Positions 16,351 to 25,585 of a stretch of DNA of 64,000 bases are shown here, in pieces (position 1 is the stretch's first letter; each line of letters opens with the position of its first letter). The notes beneath the pieces were generated by a model. That model ran no database searches. It worked only from the letters and a program-made list of their open reading frames with translations, and had not been told where the DNA came from. Origin of the DNA: Saccharibacillus sp. CPCC 101409 (GTDB lineage: Bacteria > Bacillota > Bacilli > Paenibacillales > Paenibacillaceae); the NCBI RefSeq assembly GCF_030518235.1, contig NZ_JAULSA010000006.1, positions 62,001 through 126,000 of the forward strand. The letters are read 5' to 3'. The position numbers and the translations under genes were made by a program.

Positions 16351-17328
16351 ATGGCACTGAGGATCGGAATCGTGGGCACGGGATGGTTTGCGGGCAAGCA
16401 CGCGGAGATTCTGGCGGGAACGGAAGACGTCGAGATCGCGGGCATCGTCGGCAGTTCGAAGAACAAAGGGGACGTGTTCGGCATCCGCTACGACGCGCCG
16501 GGTTATGAAAGCGTCGCCGAAATGGCGGAAGCCGGGCCTCTCGACGCCGTGTATATCTGCGTGCCGCCGATGGCGCACGGGGAGATCGAGCGCGAGCTGA
16601 TCGAACGCGGCATTCCTTTTCTGGTGGAGAAACCGCTGGGCGCCGATGCCGAGCTGCCTCAGGACCTGCTGGGCTTCCTGCGGCTCAAAGCGCCCGATCT
16701 GGTCACGTCCGTCGGCTATCATTTCCGTTATCAGGACAATGTCCGGAAATTGAAAGAAGCGCTGCATCCCGGCCGGATCGGCATGGCGACGGGACTGTGG
16801 ATGGGCGATATGCCGCAGGCCGGGTGGTGGCGCAGACAGGAAAGCTCCGGCGGGCAGTTTATCGAGCAGACGACGCATATCGTGGACCTGCTGAGATACT
16901 GCGCGGGCGAGGTGGAGGAAGTGCAGGCCGTTTACGCCAGCCGTTTTCCGGACGAGGAATGGGAAAACACGAATGTGCACGATATCGGCACCGTCACGCT
17001 GAAGCTGAAATCGGGCGCGGTGGCGAATATCTCGAACACCTGCGTGCTGCCGCCGGGAGCGGGCAAGGTCGGTTTGTCCTTTTATGCGCGCGAAGGGTTG
17101 TGGGAGTGGACGCCGGGCCATCTGACGAGCATTCTGGCCGAAGGCGAACGCCGCACGGTCGAGGAAACGGGCAATCCGTACGAACGCGAAACGGAAGCGT
17201 TCCTGCATGCGGTGCGCACCGGCGACAAATCGGGCATCCGTTCGGATTACGCCGACGCCTGCAAAACGCAGGAAGTGACCTTCGCCGCGCTCCAGTCCGC
17301 TTTGACCGGCCGAAGCATCAAGCTCTGA
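16351..17328 (+). CDS. Gfo/Idh/MocA family NAD(P)-dependent oxidoreductase
   Basis: 325 residues. The Rossmann motif GIVGTGWFAGKHAE (about 5-18) binds NAD(P), EKPLGAD is the conserved cofactor-proximal Lys motif, and GGQFIEQTTHIVDLLRY carries the catalytic His of the family. These enzymes act mostly on sugars, inositols or their derivatives; the substrate cannot be read from the sequence. Start ATG 16351 follows GAGGGGG. It stands alone with a terminator downstream. Confidence 0.85.
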   Translation: MALRIGIVGTGWFAGKHAEILAGTEDVEIAGIVGSSKNKGDVFGIRYDAPGYESVAEMAEAGPLDAVYICVPPMAHGEIERELIERGIPFLVEKPLGADAELPQDLLGFLRLKAPDLVTSVGYHFRYQDNVRKLKEALHPGRIGMATGLWMGDMPQAGWWRRQESSGGQFIEQTTHIVDLLRYCAGEVEEVQAVYASRFPDEEWENTNVHDIGTVTLKLKSGAVANISNTCVLPPGAGKVGLSFYAREGLWEWTPGHLTSILAEGERRTVEETGNPYERETEAFLHAVRTGDKSGIRSDYADACKTQEVTFAALQSALTGRSIKL

Positions 17329-17400
17329 TCCGTTACCTGGCGGTGCGGTCGAATGTCGGCACAGGCGCCGCCGCCTTCCGCAACCCGTTAAGAATGCCAG

Positions 17401-17438
17401 GCCCCCGAACCGGCGAACGAGCCGCTCGGGGGCTTTTT
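17401..17438 (+). terminator. Terminator after oxidoreductase
   Basis: GCCCCCGA (17401-17408) pairs with TCGGGGGC (17426-17433), followed by TTTTT. Confidence 0.85.
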
Positions 17439-17533
17439 GCATGGATTCGGCGGAGGCGCGCAGGGCTTTGGAGACGGGCGGCCAAGTGTGATAGAATGGC
17501 GAGAGCGACCACGTTTCGAAAGGGGCAAATCGA

Positions 17534-18367
17534 ATGACGCAATACGATTACAAACTGCTTGCGCTGGATATGGACGGCACGCTGCTGAACGACGACCACC
17601 AGGTGTCGGAAAAAACGGCGAAGTGGATTCGCCGCGCCGTGCGCGAAGGATTCCATGTGTGCCTGTCGACCGGACGGGCCGCGATGCACGCGCTGCCGTA
17701 TGCGGTCGAGCTGGGACTGGAAACGCCGATGGTGACGGTAAACGGAAGCGAAGTGTGGAAAGCGCCGCACGAGCTGCATTACCGGGCGCTGATGGAACCG
17801 GACCTGATCAAGCGGATGCACGCGCTCGCCGAAGAATTCGGGGTCTGGTTCTGGGCGTATACGACGGAACGGCTGTACAACCGGGACCACTGGGCCGAAA
17901 GCATCGACGATAAAGAATGGCTCAAATTCGGCTACAATACGCCCGACCGGGACGCGCTGCACCGGATTTTGCTCCGTCTCCAGGACATGGGCGGCCTGCA
18001 AATCACCAATTCCTCGACGGACAATCTGGAGATCAACCCGGCAGGCATCTCCAAAGCGAGCGGCATCGCGCAGGTATGCGAGCTGCTGGGCATTACGATG
18101 GAGCAGGTGATTGCGGTCGGCGACAGCCTGAACGATATCGCCGCGATCCAGGCAGCGGGCCTGGGCGTCGCGATGGGCAACGCCCAGGCGCCGGTCAAAG
18201 AACTCGCGGACATCACGGTGGCGGGCAACAACGACGACGGCATCGTCGAAGTGATCCGCGAATATATGCTGACCGGGAAAGAATTCGGGGACGAGGAAGA
18301 TCCGGCGGAGGGCACAAAGACAAAAGCGTCCGCCGGCGCGCGGCCCGAAGACGATCCGTCGGCATAA
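17534..18367 (+). CDS. Cof-type HAD-superfamily phosphatase
   Basis: 277 residues. HAD motif I is LALDMDGTLL, motif II is CLSTGRA, the motif III Lys lies in ISKASGI, and motif IV is VGDSLNDIAAI. The large C2 cap between motifs II and III defines the Cof/YwpJ-like subfamily, which dephosphorylates sugar phosphates or nucleotide-related substrates. Start ATG 17534 follows GAAAGGGG. The last 30 residues are a charged tail (GDEEDPAEGTKTK...) absent from most relatives. Confidence 0.85.
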   Translation: MTQYDYKLLALDMDGTLLNDDHQVSEKTAKWIRRAVREGFHVCLSTGRAAMHALPYAVELGLETPMVTVNGSEVWKAPHELHYRALMEPDLIKRMHALAEEFGVWFWAYTTERLYNRDHWAESIDDKEWLKFGYNTPDRDALHRILLRLQDMGGLQITNSSTDNLEINPAGISKASGIAQVCELLGITMEQVIAVGDSLNDIAAIQAAGLGVAMGNAQAPVKELADITVAGNNDDGIVEVIREYMLTGKEFGDEEDPAEGTKTKASAGARPEDDPSA

Positions 18368-18418
18368 AGCGTTCGCGATGAAAGATAAAGTTAAACGAAA
18401 AGCGGGGGTGGGCCTGAC

Positions 18419-18907
18419 GTGGTAGCACTGGACATACTCGGCTGGGTGCTGGTGGTCGCGCTGTTTATCGTCGGCATGGCGGGATTGATTTTCCCGATTC
18501 TGCCGGGCGCGGTCGCGATTTACTTTGCATTTTTCGTATACGGCTGGTTTTTCTCGTTCCATGAATTGACGGTCTGGTTCTGGATTATTCAGACCGTGAT
18601 CTTCGTCGCGCTGATCGTGGCCGATTACGTGGTGAGCGCCTGGGGGACGAAGAAATTCGGCGGTTCCAAATTGTCGGTGCAGCTCAGCACGGTCGGTCTG
18701 ATTCTCGGTCCGTTCGTCATTCCGGCGTTCGGCCTGATTCTGGGACCGTTTATCGGCGCGGTGATCGGCGAGCTGATTCACGGATCGGACTTCAAACAGT
18801 CGCTCAAAGCGGGCTGGGGCGCGCTGGTGGGACTGCTCAGCAGCACGCTCGTCAAAGCGATTCTGCAGATCGTCATGATTGTCGTTTTCATCATCTGGAT
18901 CGTATAG
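18419..18907 (+). CDS. DUF456 family membrane protein
   Basis: 162 residues and nearly all hydrophobic, with glycine-zipper-like segments (GLILGPFVIPAFGLILGPFIGAVIGELIHG) typical of DUF456. GTG start after a GGGGGTGG site. The function is unknown; glycine zippers suggest membrane oligomers. It lies 52 bases after the phosphatase and 46 bases before the flippase gene, so the three may share a transcript. Confidence 0.8.
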   Translation: MVALDILGWVLVVALFIVGMAGLIFPILPGAVAIYFAFFVYGWFFSFHELTVWFWIIQTVIFVALIVADYVVSAWGTKKFGGSKLSVQLSTVGLILGPFVIPAFGLILGPFIGAVIGELIHGSDFKQSLKAGWGALVGLLSSTLVKAILQIVMIVVFIIWIV

Positions 18908-18953
18908 GTAAGCCGGCAGCGGCTTGTTTACGGGGGAAAGAAGGGAATTGGGT

Positions 18954-20567
18954 TTGTCTAAAAAAGAATCGTTTGTCAAAGGGACCCTCATTCTGGCGGC
19001 GGCCGCGCTTGTCGCCAGAGTACTGGGTCTCGTTCAGCGCGTTCCGCTGGAGCACATGCTCGGCAGCGTCGGCAACGCGTCGTTTACCGTCGCCAACACG
19101 CTGTATCTGATGCTGCTTACGGTGGCGACGGCGGGGATTCCGAGTACGCTGAGCAAAATGATCTCGGAGCGCTACGCGCTGGACCGGCCGGAGGAGGCCG
19201 GCCGTATCTATTATGCGGCGCTGCTGTTCTCCGGCATGATGGGCGTCGTGATCACGGTGCTGCTCTACGTATTCGCGCCGTGGTACGCATCCGTCGTCAA
19301 ACTGCCGGAAGCCGTTCCGGCTATTCGCGCTTTGGCGCCGGCGCTTATTCTGTTCCCGACGATCGCGATGATGCGTGGCTACTTCCAGGGCCGCAACATG
19401 ATGGCGGTCGGCGGTGTATCGCAGATCGTCGAACAGATCGCCCGCGTGTTCACAGCGATTCTGCTCGCTTACATTCTGCTGAAATTGGGCCGCCCGGGCG
19501 AAACGATCGCCGCGGGCGCGTCGTTCGGCGGCGTGCTCGGCAGTTTGGGCGCGTTCGGGATTATGCTGTTCGCTTCGGCCAAGCTGTCGAAGAACGAGCG
19601 GAAGAAAGGCCGGACGCTGATCAACCGTCAGGACCAGACGATTCCGCTGAGCCGGATTTACGCGGATATCTTCAAACTGTCGATTCCGATCGTGCTTTCT
19701 TCGCTGGCCGTGCCGGCAATCAACTTTATCGATACCACGATCGTCAAGCCGCTGCTGATCGGTCAGATCGGCGATGTGCTGGCGACGGCGCAGCTCGGGA
19801 TTCTGGGCAGCCGCGCGCAGAGCGTGGCCGGCATTCCGCCGATTCTGGCAATCGCGCTCAGCACATCGCTGATTCCGATTATCTCGGCGGCGTTCGCGCG
19901 CAAAGATGTGCAGCATATGCAGCAGCAGATTACGATGGCGCTGCGCACCGCCGTTCTGACCGGTATGCCGATGGTAATCGCGCTCGGCTGCGCCGCTTAT
20001 TCCGTCAACGGACTGCTGTTCAGTACGCGCGACGGCTCGGGCATTATCGCCGTGCTGACGCTCGGGACGATCTTCCAGATTACGATGATGATCACAAACT
20101 CGATGCTGCTCGGCATGAATCTGGCCCGCCGCTCGATGGTGCACGTGGGCATCGGTCTGGCCGTCAAGCTTCTGGGCAGTCTGGCGCTGGCGCCGTTTCT
20201 CGGTATTTACGGCATTATCGGCATGACCGGCGTTTGTTTCCTGGTCATTACGATGCTGAACCTGCGCGTGCTGCGCGGCATTGTGTCGTTTTCGGTGCTG
20301 GGCAAGCGCTGGCCGGCGTTTGCCGTTACCTGCCTGCTTATCGCCGCGGCAAGCTTCGGGCTGAGCGAATGGGGTATCTGGCTGACCGCCTTCATGAACG
20401 CCCGCATCGCATTCTTTATCGCCTGCTGCGCGGTCGGCGCTGCCGTGCCGGCGATCTACCTGGTGCTGCTGGTGCTGCTGCGGGTCATCCGCCGCGACGA
20501 GCTGGGCGCGTATCCGCGTCCGCTCCAGCGGGTGCTGCGTCCGCTGATGCGGTTGCAGCGCGGCTGA
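18954..20567 (+). CDS. MurJ/YtgP-type lipid II flippase (polysaccharide biosynthesis family)
   Basis: 537 residues with about 14 membrane segments, MATE/MOP superfamily. The N-terminus SKKESFVKGTLILAAAALVARVLG followed by RVPLEHMLG is characteristic of the YtgP/SpoVB group, which moves lipid-linked cell-wall precursors outward. TTG 18954 is preferred because AAAGAAGGG lies about 9 bases upstream; an earlier TTG at 18924 has no site. MurJ rather than SpoVB is inferred from its general context, away from sporulation genes. A terminator follows. Confidence 0.8.
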   Translation: MSKKESFVKGTLILAAAALVARVLGLVQRVPLEHMLGSVGNASFTVANTLYLMLLTVATAGIPSTLSKMISERYALDRPEEAGRIYYAALLFSGMMGVVITVLLYVFAPWYASVVKLPEAVPAIRALAPALILFPTIAMMRGYFQGRNMMAVGGVSQIVEQIARVFTAILLAYILLKLGRPGETIAAGASFGGVLGSLGAFGIMLFASAKLSKNERKKGRTLINRQDQTIPLSRIYADIFKLSIPIVLSSLAVPAINFIDTTIVKPLLIGQIGDVLATAQLGILGSRAQSVAGIPPILAIALSTSLIPIISAAFARKDVQHMQQQITMALRTAVLTGMPMVIALGCAAYSVNGLLFSTRDGSGIIAVLTLGTIFQITMMITNSMLLGMNLARRSMVHVGIGLAVKLLGSLALAPFLGIYGIIGMTGVCFLVITMLNLRVLRGIVSFSVLGKRWPAFAVTCLLIAAASFGLSEWGIWLTAFMNARIAFFIACCAVGAAVPAIYLVLLVLLRVIRRDELGAYPRPLQRVLRPLMRLQRG

Positions 20568-20588
20568 TTTGGGATTAGAATGAAGGTC

Positions 20589-20617
20589 CGGAAAAGCGGC
20601 GTTGTGCCGTTTTTCCG
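20589..20617 (+). terminator. Terminator after flippase gene
   Basis: GGAAAAGCGGC (20590-20600) pairs with GCCGTTTTTCC (20606-20616) with one mismatch; the T run lies in the 3' arm. Confidence 0.65.
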
Positions 20618-20676
20618 CAGCCCTTACTTTTTCGGATAAAGGTTTGCCTATATTTCATCAAAGGGAGAGAATCGAG

Positions 20677-21027
20677 ATGGAACAAATTCGTACAAAAGCC
20701 GATTTCGACCGGGAAATTTCCGGTCCCGGCCTGACGGTAGCCGTGTTCCGCGCGGACTGGTGCGGAGACTGCCACTTTATCGACCCGTTTATGCCGGAAG
20801 TCGAAGAACAGCGCAAAGACCAGCTGAAGCTGATCCAGATCGACGTCGAAGAAGTCGAAGAGGTCAGCCAATCGCTGAATATTCTCGGCATCCCGAGCTT
20901 TGTCGCGTTCTCGAACGGGCAGGAACTGGTGCGCTTTGTGAACAAAGCGCGCAAATCGCGCGCGGAGATCGAAAGCTTCCTCGATCGCGCGGCCGAAGTG
21001 CACGGCCAGCTGGCGCATAACGGCTAA
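20677..21027 (+). CDS. Thioredoxin-like protein with WCGDC motif
   Basis: 116 residues with a thioredoxin fold: VAVFRADWCGDC holds the redox Cys29 and Cys32, and GIPSFVAF is the cis-Pro loop. The WCGDC centre differs from the WCGPC of TrxA at 46557, so a more specialised thiol-disulfide role is likely. ATG 20677 follows AAGGGAGAG. It stands alone between two terminators. Confidence 0.85.
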   Translation: MEQIRTKADFDREISGPGLTVAVFRADWCGDCHFIDPFMPEVEEQRKDQLKLIQIDVEEVEEVSQSLNILGIPSFVAFSNGQELVRFVNKARKSRAEIESFLDRAAEVHGQLAHNG

Positions 21028-21039
21028 CAGCAGCGGACC

Positions 21040-21071
21040 GCCGCCGGCCTTCGGGTTCGGCGGCTTTACTG
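21040..21071 (+). terminator. Probable terminator after thioredoxin-like gene
   Basis: GCCGCCG and CGGCGGC flank an 11-base loop, followed by only a short T run. Confidence 0.5.
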
Positions 21072-21191
21072 CGTTTTGCGGCGGGCGGAATTCGGGATAC
21101 CCGCATATCAGTGAAGTAAGTCATACCGAAAGGCCGAATCGGTGTGCAAACGCACAATCATTTTGAACATTTATTGTCACAAACGCGATTC

Positions 21192-21218
21192 TTGGCATCC
21201 CCGGATTTCCGGTATAAT
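21192..21218 (+). promoter_or_regulatory. Promoter for ctaA
   Basis: A perfect TATAAT (21213-21218) is preceded by TTGGCA (21192-21197) at a short 15-base spacing. It lies about 80 bases upstream of ctaA. Confidence 0.5.
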
Positions 21219-21304
21219 AGAAGGAACAGTGTATTTCGCGGACCGCCGCCGGGCGCGGCGGAGAGGAATACCGACTACTATTCTCGAATCGGCGGGTGAG
21301 AATT

Positions 21305-22213
21305 TTGCAATATAAAGTATTGAAATGGTTGAGTTACGCATCCTGCTTGATTATGCTGCTGGTATCGTTTAACGGCGTCGTGGTGACGCGCACGGGCTCC
21401 GGCCTGGAATGCGGGCGCGAATTCCCGCTCTGTCACGGCAAGTTCGTGCCGGGCACGACGATCGGGTCGCTGATCGAGTACACGCACCGCCTGACTGCGG
21501 GAGTCGCGGGACTGCTGGCGCTGGCGACGCTGATCGCGTTCCTGGTCTGGTCGCGCAAGCGCCGCGATTTCCAGATTTACGCGGGCGTGATGTTCCTGTT
21601 CGTCGTGGTTCAGGCGATCATGGGCGCGTTGGCCGTCGTCTTCTCGCAGGTGCCGGCGATCATGGCGCTGCACTTCGGCTTTGCGCTGATCGCATTCGCC
21701 AGCGCGCTGGTACTGGCGCTGTCGGTCAGAAGGGCGGGCAGCCTGGAGCGCTACGAAGCGCCTCCGGCGGAACATCGGATAAGCAAGCGCACGCGCAATC
21801 TGACCGTTTTCTCGGCGGCGTTTACGTATGCGGTCGTGTATACCGGCGCGCTGGTCAGCCACACCGAACTGGCCAAAGCAGCGGTCGTGCTGCATATCGC
21901 TTCGGCGCTGCTGCTCGTACTGGTGCTGATGGTCGGCCATATGGCGGTCCGCGGCTACGGGCATATCCCGGATATTCGCAAGCTCGGCATCATCGTCGTC
22001 GCGCTGATTATCGCGCTGCCGCTCAGCGGCGTGGTCAATCTGGTTTCGCTCGGCAGCGAATATTATATGTTCGCTCCGATGCTGCATACGCTGATTACGG
22101 ATTTCCTGTTCGCGTTCCTGTGCTTCATGAGCATCCGTACCTGGGAATTAAGCCGGATTCCGGCCGGGGAAGCGGCTGCTTCGCGGCGGGTGAAGGAAGC
22201 TGTTCGCGTTTGA
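21305..22213 (+). CDS. ctaA: Heme A synthase
   Basis: 302 residues, eight membrane segments. CtaA oxidises the C8 methyl of heme O to make heme A for cytochrome oxidase. Diagnostic features are the extracellular cysteine pair in SGLECGREFPLC, the EYTHRLTAG helix with its conserved Glu/His, and later heme-ligand His residues in MALHFGF, LVSHTE and LHTLI. TTG 21305 is chosen because GGGTGAG sits just upstream; GTG 21296 would overlap that site. No ctaB is seen nearby. A terminator follows. Confidence 0.88.
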   Translation: MQYKVLKWLSYASCLIMLLVSFNGVVVTRTGSGLECGREFPLCHGKFVPGTTIGSLIEYTHRLTAGVAGLLALATLIAFLVWSRKRRDFQIYAGVMFLFVVVQAIMGALAVVFSQVPAIMALHFGFALIAFASALVLALSVRRAGSLERYEAPPAEHRISKRTRNLTVFSAAFTYAVVYTGALVSHTELAKAAVVLHIASALLLVLVLMVGHMAVRGYGHIPDIRKLGIIVVALIIALPLSGVVNLVSLGSEYYMFAPMLHTLITDFLFAFLCFMSIRTWELSRIPAGEAAASRRVKEAVRV

Positions 22214-22278
22214 ATCGGGCTTTGTCCGCCGGTTCAAGTTGTAACGGCTTGTCCGTACAAAGAAGCGGATAAACTACG

Positions 22279-22306
22279 GCGGGAGCTCTTGCGGGCTCCC
22301 TTTTTT
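22279..22306 (+). terminator. Terminator after ctaA
   Basis: GGGAGC and GGCTCCC form the stem and TTTTTT follows. Confidence 0.8.
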
Positions 22307-22415
22307 CGTTCCGGTTTCCTCCGAACGGCTGTCGTCCGCGGCAGACGGACATTTCGCACAAACCGTTTTCGGCAAACGATAGCGAAAAAGCTTATGAAAA
22401 TTTTCATCGGGAACC

Positions 22416-22444
22416 TTTACAAAACGTGTCAAAGTGAATATACT
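22416..22444 (+). promoter_or_regulatory. Promoter of the metNIQ operon
   Basis: TTTACA (22416-22421), a 17-base spacer and TATACT (22439-22444), about 80 bases ahead of the SAM riboswitch. Confidence 0.75.
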
Positions 22445-22524
22445 GAGTTAAGGATTTCGGCTCGGGCCGAAGACTACGTAATTACGACTTTAAAGCTTGC
22501 CAATTATATAACCTTGATTTTTTT

Positions 22525-22659
22525 CTTATCGAGAGAGGCGGAGGGATAGGCCCGATGAAGCCCGGCAACCGATCCTGTATGCGAACGAAGTGAGTTCGCA
22601 GCGGGGTGTCATGGTGCTAATTCCTACAGAACCGATAGGGGTTCTGGTAGATGAGAAGG
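22525..22659 (+). ncRNA. SAM-I (S-box) riboswitch
   Basis: The conserved S-box core is directly readable: CTTATCGAGAGAGGCGGAGG, then GATGAAGCCCGGCAACC, a variable hairpin (GCGAACGAAGTGAGTTCGC), GGTGCTAATTCC and the closing GATGAGAAGG. It binds S-adenosylmethionine. Together with the intrinsic terminator at 22681-22715 it should switch off metNIQ when SAM is plentiful. Confidence 0.95.
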
Positions 22660-22680
22660 TGACTGTACGCAGAAGATGCG

Positions 22681-22715
22681 AGCCCTTTTTGTTCTATCGA
22701 AAGGGCTTTTTGTTT
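22681..22715 (+). terminator. Riboswitch-controlled terminator
   Basis: AGCCCTTT (22681-22688) pairs with AAAGGGCT (22700-22707), followed by TTTTTG. It is the expression platform of the SAM riboswitch. Confidence 0.85.
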
Positions 22716-22772
22716 TATCCGAACGACGGGCGTTGAATCGAAGCGGCCGAGTATAGCGGGAGGAGCAGCCGA

Positions 22773-23789
22773 GTGATTACGATCAAAAATCTGGTCAAAA
22801 CGTACGGAACGGGCGCCAAAGCGACAGCGGCGCTCAAAGGGATTAACCTGGAAGTCGCCCAAGGAGAAATCTTCGGCATTATCGGCCACTCGGGGGCCGG
22901 CAAGAGCACGCTGATCCGATGTATCAACATGCTGGAGGAGCCGACGAGCGGCAGCGTCACGATCGGGGAGACCGACATGACGAGACTCGGTACGAGTCAG
23001 CTGCAGCGCGAGCGGCGCCGGATCGGCATGATCTTCCAGCATTTCAACCTGCTGTCGTCGGCGACCGTCTACGACAATATCGCTTTTCCGCTGAGGCTGG
23101 TGCGCACGCCCCGCGCCGCGGTGGACCGTAAAGTCAAAGAGATGCTCGAACTGGTCGGCCTGACCGAGCACGCCAAGAAATTCCCGGCGCAGCTGTCCGG
23201 CGGGCAGAAGCAGCGGGTGGGCATCGCCCGGGCGCTTGCGACCGATCCCCGCGTGCTGCTGTGCGACGAGGCGACCTCGGCGCTCGATCCGCAGACGACG
23301 GATTCCATCCTGCGCCTGCTGCTCGACATCAACCGCAAGCTGGGGCTGACGATCGTGCTGATTACGCACGAGATGCACGTTATCCAGAGCATCTGCGACA
23401 AAGTAGCCGTTATCCACGGCGGCGTGATCTTGGAAGAAGGTCCGGTGATCGACGTGTTCCTCAAGCCGCGCGAAGCGGTAACGAGAGACTTTATCCGGCG
23501 CGAATCGGACAGCGCGGACGTGCTGGAAGAAGCGATTCATGCTCCGCATCCCGAATCGGCGAGAACGGTCAAAGTCACGTTTATCGGCGACCTGACCTAC
23601 CAGTCGATCCTGTCGCAAACGGTCAAGGAAACGAATGTCGACTTCGCCATTTTGCAGGGAACGATCTCGCGGATCAAGGAAACGCCGTACGGACAGCTGA
23701 TCGTGCGGTTCGAAGGGACTCCGGAAGCGATTGAGCGTACCCTGCAAAGACTCGCGGAACAAAAGCTCGAAGTGGAGGAAGTGCGATGA
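22773..23789 (+). CDS. metN: Methionine ABC transporter ATP-binding protein
   Basis: 338 residues. ABC ATPase with Walker A GHSGAGKST (38-46), signature LSGGQKQR and Walker B VLLCDEAT. The last ~80 residues form the NIL regulatory domain (VKVTFIGDLTYQSILSQTV...), the trait that separates MetN from other amino-acid ATPases. GTG start after GGGAGGAG. It overlaps metI by 4 bases (ATGA). Confidence 0.93.
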   Translation: MITIKNLVKTYGTGAKATAALKGINLEVAQGEIFGIIGHSGAGKSTLIRCINMLEEPTSGSVTIGETDMTRLGTSQLQRERRRIGMIFQHFNLLSSATVYDNIAFPLRLVRTPRAAVDRKVKEMLELVGLTEHAKKFPAQLSGGQKQRVGIARALATDPRVLLCDEATSALDPQTTDSILRLLLDINRKLGLTIVLITHEMHVIQSICDKVAVIHGGVILEEGPVIDVFLKPREAVTRDFIRRESDSADVLEEAIHAPHPESARTVKVTFIGDLTYQSILSQTVKETNVDFAILQGTISRIKETPYGQLIVRFEGTPEAIERTLQRLAEQKLEVEEVR

Positions 23790-24457
23790 TCAACAATCTC
23801 GATTTTTCCCAGGTCAACTGGGAGGAGTTCGGCAAAGCGACGGTCGAGACGCTTCAGATGCTCGCCTACTCCAGTCTTTTTACGCTAATTCTCGGTCTTC
23901 CGATAGGAATTATACTCTTTCTGACGTCGCGTTCTTCTTCCGTGGGACTTCGGCTGTTCTACAGCATCCTGTCGATCGTCGTCAATATCCTACGCTCCGT
24001 GCCGTTTATCATCCTGATTATCGCGCTGATTCCGGTAACGAAGGAAATCGTGCATACGTCGATCGGGGTGCGCGGAATGATTCCGCCGCTCGTCATCGGT
24101 GCCGCGCCGTTCTATGCCAGACTGGTCGAGACTTCGCTGCGCGAGGTTGACCGGGGCGTTATCGAAGCGGCGCAGGCGATGGGAGCGTCGACCTGGCAGG
24201 TGGTGTACAAAGTCATCCTGCGCGAGTCGAGACCGGGCCTGATCGCGGGCTTTACCGTCACGGTAATCGCGCTGATCTCTTACACCGCCATGTCCGGCCT
24301 TGTCGGCGGCGGCGGTCTGGGCTTCTTGGCTGTCAACTACGGCTATTACCGGTACGAAACGGCGGTCATGCTGGTTTCCATCGTGATCATCATCCTGCTG
24401 GTCCAGCTGATTCAGATGATCGGCGATCGTCTGGTGATTCATTTTACCCGGAAATAA
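23786..24457 (+). CDS. metI: Methionine ABC transporter permease
   Basis: 223 residues with five or six membrane segments. The EAA loop that contacts the ATPase is visible (EAAQAMGASTWQVVYKVILRES). It makes the channel for methionine uptake with MetN and MetQ. Its start overlaps the metN stop by 4 bases, so translation is coupled. Confidence 0.92.
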   Translation: MINNLDFSQVNWEEFGKATVETLQMLAYSSLFTLILGLPIGIILFLTSRSSSVGLRLFYSILSIVVNILRSVPFIILIIALIPVTKEIVHTSIGVRGMIPPLVIGAAPFYARLVETSLREVDRGVIEAAQAMGASTWQVVYKVILRESRPGLIAGFTVTVIALISYTAMSGLVGGGGLGFLAVNYGYYRYETAVMLVSIVIIILLVQLIQMIGDRLVIHFTRK

Positions 24458-24492
24458 AAAATATATCATTTTAGAAAAAGGGGAGTTTACTC

Positions 24493-25353
24493 ATGAAAAA
24501 ATGGCTCTATACCGTTCTGACGCTGTCGCTGGTTCTGCTTCTGGCAGCCTGCGGCAATAACAGCGGCGGCACGACGACTACAGGCACAGGCACCGATGCG
24601 GCAGGCAGCGAAGAACCGACGACCACTGCGGAAACCGTTACACTGAAAGTCGGCGCTTCTCCGGTACCGCACGCCGAGATTCTGGAACACATCAAGCCCG
24701 AGCTGGAAAAAGAAGGCGTCAACCTGGATATCATCCAGTTCTCCGACTATATCCTGCCGAACACGCAGCTGGCGGAGAAAACGATCGACGCGAACTTCTT
24801 CCAAACGCAGTCGTACCTCGACGTGCAAAACGAGAAAAACGGAACCGATCTGGTCAGCGTAGCCGCGGTCCACATCGAACCGTTTGCCGCTTACTCCAAA
24901 AAGATCAAATCGATCGACGAGCTGAAAGACGGCGCGACGGTTGCGATCCCGAACGACCCGACCAATACGGCGCGCGCGCTGCTGCTGCTGCAAAAACAAG
25001 GATTGATCACGATGAAAGAAGGCTCCGATATCACATCCAGCGAGAAAGATATTGCGGAGAACCCGAAAAACCTGAAATTCCTGCCGCTTGAAGCGGCCGC
25101 TATTCCCCGTCAGCTGGACGAAGTGGATCTGGGCATGATCAACGCCAACTATGCGCTCGAAGCCGGCCTGTCGCCGGGTAAAGACGCGCTGTTCAAAGAA
25201 GACAGCGACGTTCCTTACGCCAACCTGCTGGTGACCCGCCAGGATAACAAAGATTCCGATGCGGTCAAAAAGCTGATCGCCGCTTTGAACTCCGACGATA
25301 CAAAGAAGTTCATCGAAGAGAAATACCAGGGCGAGATTATTCCGGCATTCTGA
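24493..25353 (+). CDS. metQ: Methionine-binding lipoprotein
   Basis: 286 residues. The signal ends in LLLAACG with the lipidated Cys20, then a Gly/Thr-rich linker (about 21-50) and an NlpA/MetQ domain (LKVGASPVPHAEILEHIKPEL; NFFQTQSYLDVQNEK; IPNDPTNTARALLLLQ). It captures methionine outside the membrane. ATG follows a GGGGAG site. Last gene of the S-box operon. Confidence 0.92.
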   Translation: MKKWLYTVLTLSLVLLLAACGNNSGGTTTTGTGTDAAGSEEPTTTAETVTLKVGASPVPHAEILEHIKPELEKEGVNLDIIQFSDYILPNTQLAEKTIDANFFQTQSYLDVQNEKNGTDLVSVAAVHIEPFAAYSKKIKSIDELKDGATVAIPNDPTNTARALLLLQKQGLITMKEGSDITSSEKDIAENPKNLKFLPLEAAAIPRQLDEVDLGMINANYALEAGLSPGKDALFKEDSDVPYANLLVTRQDNKDSDAVKKLIAALNSDDTKKFIEEKYQGEIIPAF

Positions 25354-25410
25354 TCGAACGCCGCGAATCCCGCTTGAACATTCGGCTTGGCCGCTTTTCC
25401 GGCTGCCGCG

Positions 25411-25449
25411 AAGACCCGCTTTCCTTTGGAGGAGAGCGGGTCTTTTTTC
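25411..25449 (+). terminator. Terminator of metNIQ
   Basis: AAGACCCGCT (25411-25420) pairs with AGCGGGTCTT (25435-25444), followed by TTTTT. Confidence 0.88.
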
Positions 25450-25494
25450 TATGGACGGACAGGGAATCCGGACTTGGTCCGATTGAAAAAAGAC

Positions 25495-25530
25495 GATAAA
25501 AAAGCGCCGAATCGTAAGATTCGACGCTTT
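25495..25530 (-). terminator. Terminator of the NifU-like gene
   Basis: AAAGCGCCGAATC (25501-25513) and GATTCGACGCTTT (25518-25530) form the stem. On the minus strand it ends in a run of T (complement of 25495-25503). Confidence 0.8.
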
Positions 25531-25585
25531 CGTTATCGGGATGCCGGCTGTGCGCCGGAACATTCCCGAAAGAGTGCAGCCACTC

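Noticed and set aside
22289-22549. An 86-codon frame upstream of the SAM riboswitch
   Set aside because: It has no ribosome binding site, runs through the metNIQ promoter and has no familiar features.
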